Shown here: positions 26,569-34,704 of the stretch, piece by piece
How the letters are laid out: the number at the start of each line of letters is the position of its first letter
How positions within the stretch are numbered: the stretch's first letter is position 1
NCBI GenBank assembly: GCA_045110475.1
Contig: JBGCGC010000040.1
Span: 1-64,000 of the forward strand
Origin: Granulosicoccus sp045110475
GTDB lineage: Bacteria; Pseudomonadota; Gammaproteobacteria; Granulosicoccales; Granulosicoccaceae
Reading direction: 5' to 3'
Length of the DNA: 64,000 nt
The notes under the pieces: generated by a model
Seen by the model: the letters and a program-made list of their open reading frames with translations, nothing else
What the model was told of the DNA's origin: nothing
Databases searched by the model: none
Made by a program: the position numbers and the translations under genes

Positions 26569-27279
26569 ATGAGCGATAAGCAAAACCTTCGGATCGCTTT
26601 GCTTGAAGACAACCACGAGCAGGCCGCACGGGTCAGTCGTTGGATCGAGAGCAGCGGTTATCATTGTGGAGTATTTCATACTGCCGAAGACTTCCAGAGA
26701 GGGTTTCGAAAAAACAGCTACGACGTTGTAGTGCTCGACTGGATGCTGGAGAGCGGTAGCACCGGACTTGACGTTCTGCAGTGGATCAGAAAAACCCTGA
26801 CCAGTGATATCCCTGTCATTTTTGCCACGTCCAGACAGGCAGAAGAGGACATAGTGACCGCTTTGCGGGCAGGTGCTGACGACTATCTTGCAAAGCCCGT
26901 CAGGCAGCACGAGTTGCTTGCACGTCTCTATGCGCTGGCCAGACGGGCGCAACCTGAAACAGAAGTGCTCGAATGTCCGCCCTATGTATTCGATACATCC
27001 AATCGTCAGGTGCGTCTCAACGACGAAATCATAAAACTGACCGAAAAAGAATATGAGCTCGCTTTGTTTCTGTTTCGGAATCGTGGTCGTGTCTTGTCGC
27101 GCCAACACCTCCTAACGACGGTGTGGGGCACATCGGCTGAGCTCAATACACGTACGGTAGATACCCACGCAAGCCGTCTTCGTAAAAAACTGAATTTACT
27201 GGCATCTGAGCGTTGGAAACTAACCTCAATTTATCAACATGGCTATCGATTAGAAGAACATACAAGCGGAGGTGCGTGA
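26569..27279 (+). CDS. OmpR/PhoB-family response regulator
   Basis: Two-component transcription factor. The receiver domain has the acidic pair near residue 13-14 (LLEDN), the phospho-acceptor Asp57 in VVLDWMLESG, the switch Thr/Ser in IFATS, and Lys in DYLAKPV. The C-terminal winged helix carries ITEKEYELALFLF-type sequence (KLTEKEYELALFLFRN), SRQHLLTTVWG, and the recognition helix TRTVDTHASRLRKKL. 236 aa. AAGGGA ribosome site. Probable partner is the CHASE2 histidine kinase that starts 77 bases downstream on the same strand. The input and regulon are unknown. Confidence 0.93.
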   Translation: MSDKQNLRIALLEDNHEQAARVSRWIESSGYHCGVFHTAEDFQRGFRKNSYDVVVLDWMLESGSTGLDVLQWIRKTLTSDIPVIFATSRQAEEDIVTALRAGADDYLAKPVRQHELLARLYALARRAQPETEVLECPPYVFDTSNRQVRLNDEIIKLTEKEYELALFLFRNRGRVLSRQHLLTTVWGTSAELNTRTVDTHASRLRKKLNLLASERWKLTSIYQHGYRLEEHTSGGA

Positions 27280-27356
27280 TATCCGTGGCAACACGTGACT
27301 CGACCCCATCGTTTTGCTATCGCTATCTGCATTACACATACTTGACCGTATGACTC

Positions 27357-30035
27357 ATGGTCAGGGAAACATTTAATTCCATTGGACGGTCAAGACGGGT
27401 GACGCTTGCCAGCGTGTTCGTCTTTTTCTGTTTATTGTTGCTGCTGACCTTTACGCTAACGTGGAGTGAGGCAACGCGCAAAGTTGATCTTTTATTGCAC
27501 GATAGCTGGGTCAGGAATGATCAACGTGCTGTTCCATCGGATATCGTCATTGCCGCGATAGATTCCGACAGCCTCAATGAGCTTGGTCGTTGGCCATGGC
27601 AGCGAGACATACAGGCGCAGCTTTTTGAACGCCTTGCACAGTATGGTGTCAGGATTGTATTTTCCGATATCCTGTACACGGAAATTTCCGAAAACAAGGC
27701 AGACGATATGCGTCTGGGGCGCGCGATAGGAGAGCTTCCACTGTCGGTTCTGCCGATATTGACCGAACGAGGTAGTGGACGGGTATCCGTAGAGTCCTTG
27801 CCAATCCCTGACATCATCCGCAACGCAGGGAGTCTTGGTCATATTTTTTTGCCCATTGACGAAGACGGTATTGTTCGACGGGTTTTTTTAAAAGCAGGCC
27901 TTAACCGCGCTCATTGGCCTTCGCTGTCTCTGGCTGCTCTGGAATTGTTGGGACAGTCGCCTGATCCTCTTCCTGGCGTTGCTGAGCATGGCTCATCTGT
28001 ATCGCACTGGATGCTGGATAACGAGGTATTCATTCCGTTCTATGGCGCGGCAGGCACATTTCCCAGATTATCTGCGTCCGATATCATACGCGGTGATATA
28101 CCGCACGATTATCTACGAAACCGAATAGTACTTGTCGGAATGACCGCTACTGGTCTGGGTGATGTGGTGCCAACCCCTGTTTCTGCGCTTGATCAGGCTG
28201 TGGCGGGAGTCGAGATTCACGCCAACATATTTGCTGCCCTTCGCGACGGGTTGATGGTCAGCAGGGCGCACCCTTATCTGCCCTTGATCGTTGCTTTCTT
28301 TCTTTTGCCAGTCATGCTGCTGGTGTACTCCAGAGCTCCCCCTGAGTGGGGCCTGGTTTTTGTAGCCATTGGTTTTCTCATACCGATACTGATCAGTTTT
28401 GTTTTGTACAAAATCTTGCATTTATGGTTCGCCCCGTTCGCAGCCAGTGTACCGGTACTGGTTAGCTATCTGTTCTGGAGCCGCCACCGCCTGCAGTACG
28501 TGAATGCTTTTCTGGAACAAGAGAACAAGCGCTCGTCTGCCAGCCTGCCAAAACGTGTGGTTAATGACAACGAGGCACTGGTCAAGTTTTTTACAAGTGC
28601 CGCACGCCATCTTCCTATCGATGGATGGCGCTTCACGGTTGGTAAAGAGCGGTTTGCGGGAGGTAAGGAATTGCCAGTTATTCTGCCTACCGGTATGGAT
28701 GATCAATGGGTTGAACATCGTGGGGTCCATGTGCGTCGTTACCCTGCGTCGAAAGACTTGCTGATACAGATGCGCATTACTGACAATACCATTGGCAAGC
28801 AAATCACTGACTATGTTGACTCGCTGGCCAGGGTGAGGGCCAAAGAGCAGTCCACCATTCTGACTGGCTCTATTGAACGGCTTCAGACCAACGTCCTTAC
28901 GGTGAGTGAACAGTTGGAATGGCTGCGTAACGTTAAAGCCTTTTCGGACACGATGCTCGCGGCTGCTCCAGCAGGGTTTGCTGTATGGAATCCTGCCGGA
29001 GAGTGCATCCGAGCTAACAAATTGATCTATCAACTTGTCGATGGGTATCGGAAGCGAGGCGATCTGCTGGACTTTGTTGCCTGTCTTGGATGCAATCCGA
29101 ACGGCGGAGAGGACTCGCGGCAGTTTCGTGATCTGACGATTAATCGAAAACCCTGGCAAATCTCTTTCCGAGACGACGATCACGAACTTGTTGTCAATTT
29201 TCGTGCAGTTGGAGAGAAGCTATCCGAGCGGCTTATCTGCGTCAGCGTGCTGGACGTTACCGATATTCGTACCGCTGAAAAAGCGCGGGCAGAGATGGTC
29301 GACTATCTCTCTCACGACTTGAGGTCACCCTTGATTTCAGCCATGTACTTATTGGAAAACAACCCGGACCCCAGAATTGCCCAGAACATCAACAACAGCT
29401 TGTCCATGATGGATGATCTTTTGCACATTGCCAGAGCGGACAGCTTGTCAGAGTCTCACTTCGAACCCTTGTTGTTGAACGCGGTGCTGGACAATACGCT
29501 GGACCAACTGCTACCACAAGCCCAGGCTCAGGCTATTACCTTTGATATCGAGACTGTCGACGATGATCTCTGGGTTGTGGGAGATGCCGCATCGCTTGAG
29601 CGAGCATTTACCAATATAGTGGGTAACGCAATCAAGTACTCTCCGCAAGATACAACCATCACGGTGACATTGGCCAACTCGAAAAGTCGTGCCATTCTGA
29701 CTGTGGACGATGAAGGTGTTGGTATCGATCCGGCCATGCTTGACCAGTTGTTTACGCGGTTCAAGCGGGATGCATCATCAGCCAAGGAGCATAAGGGAAT
29801 TGGCCTGGGTCTGGCTTTGGTTGCCAGAGTGGTCAGAATGCATGGAGGCGAGGTCAGAGCCAGTAATCTGAGCATCGGCACTCGCATAACGCTTGAGCTC
29901 GCGCTGGAGGGTCACAGTATGTACTCAGGGGAGGATGACATCATGCCATCTAATCACCATGAAACAGACCCGCGCCGTCTTTCACATCCCGAGCCGGGAT
30001 TGGATGGCGATAGTGCACGGCAAATCAATGACTAG
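27357..30035 (+). CDS. CHASE2-domain sensor histidine kinase
   Basis: Membrane sensor kinase. Layout in 892 aa: a helix near residues 15-38, a periplasmic CHASE2 domain (WVRNDQRAVPSDIVIAAID, LGRWPWQRDIQAQLFERL, DEDGIVRRVFL), three closely spaced helices near 300-375, a PAS-like segment near 540-640, then the kinase core. The phospho-acceptor is His653 in LSHDLRSPL; the ATPase part has the N box FTNIVGNAIKYSP, the G1 box VDDEGVGIDP, and G2 in KGIGLGLALV. All catalytic boxes are intact. The last codons run into a hairpin shared with convergent rpiA. The C-terminal 35 residues after the ATPase are a hydrophilic tail. Confidence 0.93.
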   Translation: MVRETFNSIGRSRRVTLASVFVFFCLLLLLTFTLTWSEATRKVDLLLHDSWVRNDQRAVPSDIVIAAIDSDSLNELGRWPWQRDIQAQLFERLAQYGVRIVFSDILYTEISENKADDMRLGRAIGELPLSVLPILTERGSGRVSVESLPIPDIIRNAGSLGHIFLPIDEDGIVRRVFLKAGLNRAHWPSLSLAALELLGQSPDPLPGVAEHGSSVSHWMLDNEVFIPFYGAAGTFPRLSASDIIRGDIPHDYLRNRIVLVGMTATGLGDVVPTPVSALDQAVAGVEIHANIFAALRDGLMVSRAHPYLPLIVAFFLLPVMLLVYSRAPPEWGLVFVAIGFLIPILISFVLYKILHLWFAPFAASVPVLVSYLFWSRHRLQYVNAFLEQENKRSSASLPKRVVNDNEALVKFFTSAARHLPIDGWRFTVGKERFAGGKELPVILPTGMDDQWVEHRGVHVRRYPASKDLLIQMRITDNTIGKQITDYVDSLARVRAKEQSTILTGSIERLQTNVLTVSEQLEWLRNVKAFSDTMLAAAPAGFAVWNPAGECIRANKLIYQLVDGYRKRGDLLDFVACLGCNPNGGEDSRQFRDLTINRKPWQISFRDDDHELVVNFRAVGEKLSERLICVSVLDVTDIRTAEKARAEMVDYLSHDLRSPLISAMYLLENNPDPRIAQNINNSLSMMDDLLHIARADSLSESHFEPLLLNAVLDNTLDQLLPQAQAQAITFDIETVDDDLWVVGDAASLERAFTNIVGNAIKYSPQDTTITVTLANSKSRAILTVDDEGVGIDPAMLDQLFTRFKRDASSAKEHKGIGLGLALVARVVRMHGGEVRASNLSIGTRITLELALEGHSMYSGEDDIMPSNHHETDPRRLSHPEPGLDGDSARQIND

Positions 30036-30064
30036 TGTAGCGTTTGAAGGTCACACTACACTAG
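30032..30064. terminator. Hairpin holding both convergent stop codons; repeat copy 2
   Basis: CTAGTGTAG (30032-30040) pairs with CTACACTAG (30056-30064) around a 15-base loop. The TAG stop of the histidine kinase lies in the left arm and the TAG stop of rpiA (read on the other strand) in the right arm. Bases 30040-30064 are identical to 115-139. It can act as a bidirectional terminator, though without long T-runs. Confidence 0.6.
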
Positions 30065-30717
30065 CTGGTACGGGTATCCACGCGACCATCATCGTGACCG
30101 ATGATCAGCGCATCTGCTGCGCGGCGCGCAAACAAGCCATTGGTCACTACACCGGGTATGGCATTGAGTTCGGCCTCCAGAGTGGCAGGCTCGTTGATGG
30201 AAAAGCCGTAGCAATCGACAATCACGTTACCATTATCCGTCGGTGGGCCCTCGCGGTACTCAGGGTCTGCTCCCAGGCGGACAATTTCGCGAGATACAAA
30301 GCTGCGAGCCATAGGGATAATCTCTACTGGTAGTGGAAACTCGCCGAGCACATCAACCTCTTTACTGCTGTCGGCAATACAGACAAATCGGTTGCTCGCG
30401 CCAGCAATGATTTTCTCTCGCGTAAGTGCTCCCCCTCCGCCCTTTATCAGCTGCAATGCCGGATTGACCTCGTCTGCACCGTCAATGTAAAGCTCAAGCT
30501 GGCCGGACAGGTTCAAATCCATGACCTTGAAATTGTGGCGCTCCAGCAGCTCAGCGGTGGCTACGGAACTGGCTACGCAGCCCTGCAAACGAATGCCGGA
30601 ATTTGCCAGTACCTCGATGAACACGTTGACCGTTGAGCCGGTGCCTACACCCAGTAGCGAATCGTTTTCGACATACTTGAGTGCTGCCAACGCGGCCGCG
30701 TGTTTTCCGGGATGCAT
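30061..30717 (-). CDS. rpiA: Ribose-5-phosphate isomerase A
   Basis: Interconverts ribose-5-phosphate and ribulose-5-phosphate in the pentose phosphate pathway. Motifs in order: LGVGTGSTVNVFIEVL (phosphate loop), the IDGADEVNP acidic site, LIKGGGGALTREKI, and GNVIVDCYGFSI. 218 aa, normal. Divergent from ilvA across about 118 bases, an arrangement also known from Pseudomonas. Confidence 0.96.
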   Translation of the reverse strand: MHPGKHAAALAALKYVENDSLLGVGTGSTVNVFIEVLANSGIRLQGCVASSVATAELLERHNFKVMDLNLSGQLELYIDGADEVNPALQLIKGGGGALTREKIIAGASNRFVCIADSSKEVDVLGEFPLPVEIIPMARSFVSREIVRLGADPEYREGPPTDNGNVIVDCYGFSINEPATLEAELNAIPGVVTNGLFARRAADALIIGHDDGRVDTRTS

Positions 30718-30835
30718 GTTGATGTGAACTTCTCAGGTTGGGTGGTTGCTCGGGTACGGCATTGTGTCAAGCAAAAGCCGGTCAAACGGGGTACATTGAT
30801 GCCCCGTATCGTATAACTGATCTGAAGCAAGCTTG

Positions 30836-32356
30836 ATGAGTCCGCTGCACGACGAGTATATCAAACGCATTCTCTCGGCTCGCGTCTATGACGTCTCCGT
30901 AGAAACCCGCCTGCATGAAGCCCCGCAACTATCGCGTCGTCTGAGTAATCAGATATGGCTGAAACGTGAAGATGAGCAAAGTATTTTCTCTTTTAAAAGC
31001 CGTGGCGCGTTTAACCGGGTATTCAAGCTCACTCAGGAACAGCCAGTATCCGGTATTGTTGCCGCATCGGCAGGCAATCATGCTCAGGGTGTCGCTCTCG
31101 CGGCGAGAAAACTCGGAATCAATGCCATCATTGTTATGCCCCAGACGACACCTGGCATCAAGGTGGACTCGGTACGAGGTCTTGGCGGTGAGGTCATTTT
31201 GCACGGTGATGATTTTGATACAGCTCTGGCTCATGCGCTCACCCTGAGTGAAGAGCGCGGATTTCCGTTTATACATCCGTTTGACCATCCGGACACCATC
31301 GCCGGTCAGGGAACGGTGGGTATCGAGCTATGCCGCCAGCACCCCGGCGATCTGGATGTCGTATTTGTACCGGTTGGTGGAGGCGGACTCGCATCGGGTG
31401 TGAGCGCCTATATGAAATATCTGCGTCCGGAGGTCAGGATCGTTGGTGTTGAGCCCATCGACGCCGCATCCATGCACGATGCATTAAAAGCCAATGAACG
31501 AATCACACTACCTGAGGTGGGTCTGTTCGCTGACGGTGTTGCTGTCAAACAGGTGGGTGAACATTGCTTTGAGGTATGCCGGGAATTTCTCGACGAGGTC
31601 ATTTTAGTTAGTGTTGACGAGATGTCTGCGGCCATCAAGGACATCTTCAATGAGACACGCACACTCACGGAGCCTGCCGGTGCGCTGGCGGTCGCGGGGA
31701 TGAAACGGTATGTGAAGGAGCGCGGCATCAGCGGGCAAACCCTGATTGCCATAAATTCCGGTGCCAACATCAACTTCGATAGATTGCGTCACGTGGCCGA
31801 ACGGGTGGAGATTGGTGAAAGTCGTGAGGCGTTGCTGGCGGTGACCATACCGGAGGAGCCGGGGAGTTTTCTGCGATTCTGCAATACGCTCGGCAAGCGT
31901 GGTATCTCCGAGTTCAACTACCGATACAGTGGAGATGCCGAGGCGCAGGTGTTTGCCGGTGTGGAGGTTAACGGCGGCAAGGGCGAACGAGAGGAGTTGA
32001 TAGCAACGCTAGAAAATGCGGATTATCGCGTGCTCGATATGTCGCAAAACGATACCGCCAAGCTGCACCTTCGTCACATGGTGGGAGGGCATGCCAATCT
32101 GCCCAATGAAAAGCTGTACCGCTTTGTGTTTCCTGAAAGGCCTGGAGCATTGGCACGATTTCTTGCTGCGATGGGACGCCGCTGGAACATCACATTGTTC
32201 CACTATCGCAATCACGGAGCAGCTTATGGACGTGTGCTGGTTGGCATGACCTTGCCCGCTGGCGAAGAACAGCAAATGGAAGACTTCATCAACGAGCTGG
32301 GCTACAAGGTTGAAGAGGAGTCTGACAACGCGGCTTACTCCATGTTTCTCAGATAA
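30836..32356 (+). CDS. ilvA: Threonine ammonia-lyase, biosynthetic
   Basis: PLP enzyme converting threonine to 2-oxobutyrate, the committed step to isoleucine. The catalytic domain shows the Schiff-base lysine in FSFKSRGAFN, ASAGNHAQGVA, and the phosphate-binding VPVGGGGLASG. The C-terminal part carries two ACT-like regulatory repeats (VTIPEEPGSFLRFCNTLG near 340 and VFPERPGALARFLAAMG near 430), as in the long, isoleucine-inhibited form. The ATG was preferred to the TTG one codon upstream. 506 aa, complete. Confidence 0.96.
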   Translation: MSPLHDEYIKRILSARVYDVSVETRLHEAPQLSRRLSNQIWLKREDEQSIFSFKSRGAFNRVFKLTQEQPVSGIVAASAGNHAQGVALAARKLGINAIIVMPQTTPGIKVDSVRGLGGEVILHGDDFDTALAHALTLSEERGFPFIHPFDHPDTIAGQGTVGIELCRQHPGDLDVVFVPVGGGGLASGVSAYMKYLRPEVRIVGVEPIDAASMHDALKANERITLPEVGLFADGVAVKQVGEHCFEVCREFLDEVILVSVDEMSAAIKDIFNETRTLTEPAGALAVAGMKRYVKERGISGQTLIAINSGANINFDRLRHVAERVEIGESREALLAVTIPEEPGSFLRFCNTLGKRGISEFNYRYSGDAEAQVFAGVEVNGGKGEREELIATLENADYRVLDMSQNDTAKLHLRHMVGGHANLPNEKLYRFVFPERPGALARFLAAMGRRWNITLFHYRNHGAAYGRVLVGMTLPAGEEQQMEDFINELGYKVEEESDNAAYSMFLR

Positions 32357-32382
32357 AGGCAGGAGATATAGTGGTGGGAAGA

Positions 32383-32406
32383 ATAGATTCGCGCCTCCGC
32401 TGGAAT
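32383..32406. repeat. Degenerate REP-like element
   Basis: ATAGATTCGCGCCTCCGC followed by TGGAAT aligns with the REP-like copy at 1371 (most positions identical, stem partly broken). It lies between convergent ilvA and the 5-formyl-THF cyclo-ligase gene. Confidence 0.45.
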
Positions 32407-32471
32407 ACGATATCGTAGAAATGACGTACCGCTAACAAAGAGACGCGCGCTTTCCTTTACTGTGACCTTTG

Positions 32472-33053
32472 CTACTGTGATCTTTGCAGGATCCGGGATT
32501 CTGTAACAACAAAATCCAGCGGTACGTCCCAGCTTTGCGTATGCACCGTCTCTACACATTGCATCTCAAATGCAATGCCAATCAGAACAGGCAGCTTGTT
32601 GGTACCAAGCCGGTGTGCAAAGCAGCGATCGTAGTAACCACCACCCATACCCATGCGATTGCATTGCTCATCAAAACCCACCAGTGGTACAAGCACCGCG
32701 TCAAGATTTGACGCACTTACCTGTCGGGAGCTATCAACTTGTGGTTCCTTGATACCGTAGCGATTCTGCGACACAGGTGTTTGACTGTTTACCGGTGCAA
32801 ACTCCATGCGATGTTCAGGCAGAACAACGGGAACATAGCCCACTTTGTTTTCTGTTTCGAAGCGTGACATTAATGATGTAAGATCAGCTTCAGCACCGAA
32901 GGCATAGTATCCAGCGATGTGCTGTGATTGAGTGATGAGTGTTGCCGCATTAGTGCAGATGTCAGCGGACAAGGTCTGTACCTGCGTTGCGTCCAGTGAG
33001 TTTCGCCGGTTGCGAAGTTCTTTCCTCAGGTGGTCTCTTGGTTGCTCACTCAT
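32472..33053 (-). CDS. fau: 5-formyltetrahydrofolate cyclo-ligase
   Basis: Returns 5-formyl-THF to the active folate pool (5,10-methenyl-THF) using ATP. Conserved pieces: LRKELRNRRNSL at the N-terminus, IAGYYAFGAEADLTSLM, the substrate loop YGIKEPQ, and the signature DAVLVPLVGFDEQCNRMGMGGGYYDR (shown here only as GMGGGYYDR for the ATP site). 193 aa. Third in the series zapB-like, zapA, 6S RNA, this gene, which is the classic gammaproteobacterial order (ygfA/fau in E. coli). An 11-base tandem duplication at the start creates a second, out-of-frame ATG (33064) that opens a 4-codon frame ending on the real start. Confidence 0.95.
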   Translation of the reverse strand: MSEQPRDHLRKELRNRRNSLDATQVQTLSADICTNAATLITQSQHIAGYYAFGAEADLTSLMSRFETENKVGYVPVVLPEHRMEFAPVNSQTPVSQNRYGIKEPQVDSSRQVSASNLDAVLVPLVGFDEQCNRMGMGGGYYDRCFAHRLGTNKLPVLIGIAFEMQCVETVHTQSWDVPLDFVVTESRILQRSQ

Positions 33054-33114
33054 GGCTCACTCATGGCTGACTCGACGCAGTTTGTCGCAGGTTTTAGAGT
33101 GAGTGTATCAACCA

Positions 33115-33290
33115 CAGTGCCGTTTAAGGTGTGCTACCTTGAACCAATCGGTTCAGGTGGGGTCGGCTGGAACCGTATCAGGCTTTCCGCCGTGACGGAC
33201 ATGCACAACAACAGCGACCAGACCAACCCCGGGGTGAGAAATTAGGCTCAAGGGATATACCCAACCGAATAACAAACACCGCAGAAGATA
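33115..33290 (-). ncRNA. ssrS: 6S RNA
   Basis: Non-coding regulator that mimics an open promoter and binds sigma-70 RNA polymerase in stationary phase. It lies exactly between zapA and the 5-formyl-THF cyclo-ligase, its universal location in gammaproteobacteria. On the minus strand, blocks match E. coli 6S in order: TCCCTTGAGCC, ATTTCTCACC, GGGTTGGTC, GCATGTCCGTC, GAAAGCCT, and the hairpin CACCTGAACC-GATT-GGTTCAAGG. GGTGT (33280-33276) and ACACC (33132-33128) could close the outer stem. The ends are uncertain by about 20 bases. The rest of the 350-base gap, 33054-33114 and 33291-33404, shows no gene. Confidence 0.88.
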
Positions 33291-33404
33291 CGATGAACAG
33301 GTTAGCATGATCGTGCACGGCCACGATAGACTCGGCGCGTTACGTTATGGTCGCAAGCAAAAAACCGGTCATGAACGCTTGAACTGTTTGTGACCAAATC
33401 ATGA

Positions 33405-33794
33405 CTAATCTGGCTTATCAGGTGTATTGTCTGCTGTATGCCCAGAGGTATTGGTCAGTATCTGATCCAGTTTGTCATTAATCGCTGTTACCCGATCCAG
33501 AACAGTTTCATCAACGCTTTCCTGTGATCGCGACTTGAGCAACGCGTGCGCTGTATTGATCGCTGTCACGATCGCTATTTTTTCAATACTGGACGTGGTA
33601 TTGCGTTTGCGCAGGTCTCGCATGGACGTATCGACATAGGCTGCGGCTTGCATCAGGTCATCCTCTTCGCCAGGTTTGCAGCCAATTTGCACTTCCTTGT
33701 CGAGGATGCGAAGTCTGGCCGGCCGGCTACTTGAAGGGTCATTGGTATTACGCCCGGCATTGATAGGCGTAATACGATCATCATTGCCGCTCAT
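33405..33794 (-). CDS. zapA: Cell division protein ZapA
   Basis: FtsZ-ring stabiliser. The ZapA core is present after a 25-residue polar extension: LRILDKEVQIGCKPGEEDDLMQAA, AAYVDTSMRDLRKRN, IEKIAIVTAINTAHALL and a C-terminal coiled-coil helix. 129 aa, longer than E. coli ZapA (109) because of both tails. Its ATG overlaps the stop of the zapB-like gene (ATGA), so the two division-associated coiled-coil proteins are translationally coupled; 6S RNA lies downstream. Confidence 0.93.
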   Translation of the reverse strand: MSGNDDRITPINAGRNTNDPSSSRPARLRILDKEVQIGCKPGEEDDLMQAAAYVDTSMRDLRKRNTTSSIEKIAIVTAINTAHALLKSRSQESVDETVLDRVTAINDKLDQILTNTSGHTADNTPDKPD

Positions 33795-34012
33795 TGGCTG
33801 GCCTCCAGGGATTTCAATCGCTGAATCATCTGTTCAACCTTGTTTTTGGCCAATTCGTTTTTTTCGATGAGACGTGCTCGTTCTTCCACCAGCGTACCTT
33901 GCTGGTTTTTCAGTGTCTGGTTTTCCATATGCAATTTTGAACACAGACCTATCAGGTCGCTCATGCGAGTCTCCAGACGGTTGAATTCGTCGTGTAGCGT
34001 TGGACTGCTCAT
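33791..34012 (-). CDS. Small coiled-coil protein, TIGR02449/ZapB-like family
   Basis: A 73-residue protein that is almost entirely one predicted coiled coil (heptads of Leu/Met across EFNRLETRMSDLIGLC and ENQTLKNQQGTLVEERARL). This is the family always found directly upstream of zapA in many gammaproteobacteria and likely to act with it at the division site in a ZapB-like way; direct functional proof for the family is lacking as far as I know. Confidence 0.8.
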   Translation of the reverse strand: MSSPTLHDEFNRLETRMSDLIGLCSKLHMENQTLKNQQGTLVEERARLIEKNELAKNKVEQMIQRLKSLEASQ

Positions 34013-34110
34013 GATCTCTATCCTCGAAGCCAGCTCGAATACACCTTTGCCGTGTGCACGTACATTGACGCATTGTATACTTCAAGACCAATCTCGGGGA
34101 ACTCGCCTTT

Positions 34111-34704
34111 TTGAACTACGCCCATCAGAACATTGGCAGCTCGCTATCGTTGCTCAACGTGCCGTTGCCTACATCCGAGGTCCACGGGCTGTGCTGTGGC
34201 CTGTTGTGTGCTCAGCCCAGTGGCGCAGCCAAAACGCGCTGGTTCACAGAAGTGCTGGACTCGGCTTCGCTCTCCCCTGCACAGGTTGCGGGTAATGCCG
34301 CACCGTTGAAGCTGCTGGACGCCTGGTTTGGACAGACTCTCTCCTCGATGAACGACGCAGATCTTGAATTTACACCCACATTGCCGGATGAAGACGTACC
34401 GGTTCTGGAGCGATTGCGCGCGCTGGGAGATTTTTGTGCCGGGTTTACCTACGGCATCGGGTTAACCATGGCGCAGCGTGGCAACCGCCCACTGCCAAAA
34501 GACACCCTCGAAATCATCGAGGATTTTCAGGCAATTGACGCCGCTGACCCCGCCGATCAGGCAGATGATGACGGTGCGATACCCAGCGCCGATCAGCAGG
34601 AAACCATGTACGTGGAATTGCTAGAGTATGTGCGTGTTGGTGTGTTGCTGGTACTCGAAGAGTTACGCCCTATCAGTCCGACCAGTCAGGAAAAACTTTC
34701 GTGA
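34111..34704 (+). CDS. ygfB: YgfB/YecA (UPF0149) family protein
   Basis: Helical protein of the UPF0149 family, next to pepP in most gammaproteobacteria; in Pseudomonas, YgfB represses an antitoxin/lytic pathway, but a general role is not settled. Visible features are SEVHGLCCGLLCAQP near residue 25, FTPTLPDEDVPVLERLRALG and DFCAGFTYGIGL. TTG start with GGGGA about 8 bases upstream; the ATG alternatives would cut the conserved HGLCCG block. 197 aa. The stop overlaps pepP by 4 bases. Confidence 0.9.
   Translation: MNYAHQNIGSSLSLLNVPLPTSEVHGLCCGLLCAQPSGAAKTRWFTEVLDSASLSPAQVAGNAAPLKLLDAWFGQTLSSMNDADLEFTPTLPDEDVPVLERLRALGDFCAGFTYGIGLTMAQRGNRPLPKDTLEIIEDFQAIDAADPADQADDDGAIPSADQQETMYVELLEYVRVGVLLVLEELRPISPTSQEKLS

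Noticed and set aside
32335..32559. 74-codon minus-strand frame between ilvA and the cyclo-ligase
   Set aside because: It contains the RYRIPAEARIYS-like peptide produced by translating REP palindromes, and overlaps the ends of both flanking genes.
33030..33245. 71-codon plus-strand frame opposite the 6S RNA
   Set aside because: It covers conserved 6S RNA blocks and the cyclo-ligase start; no protein similarity.
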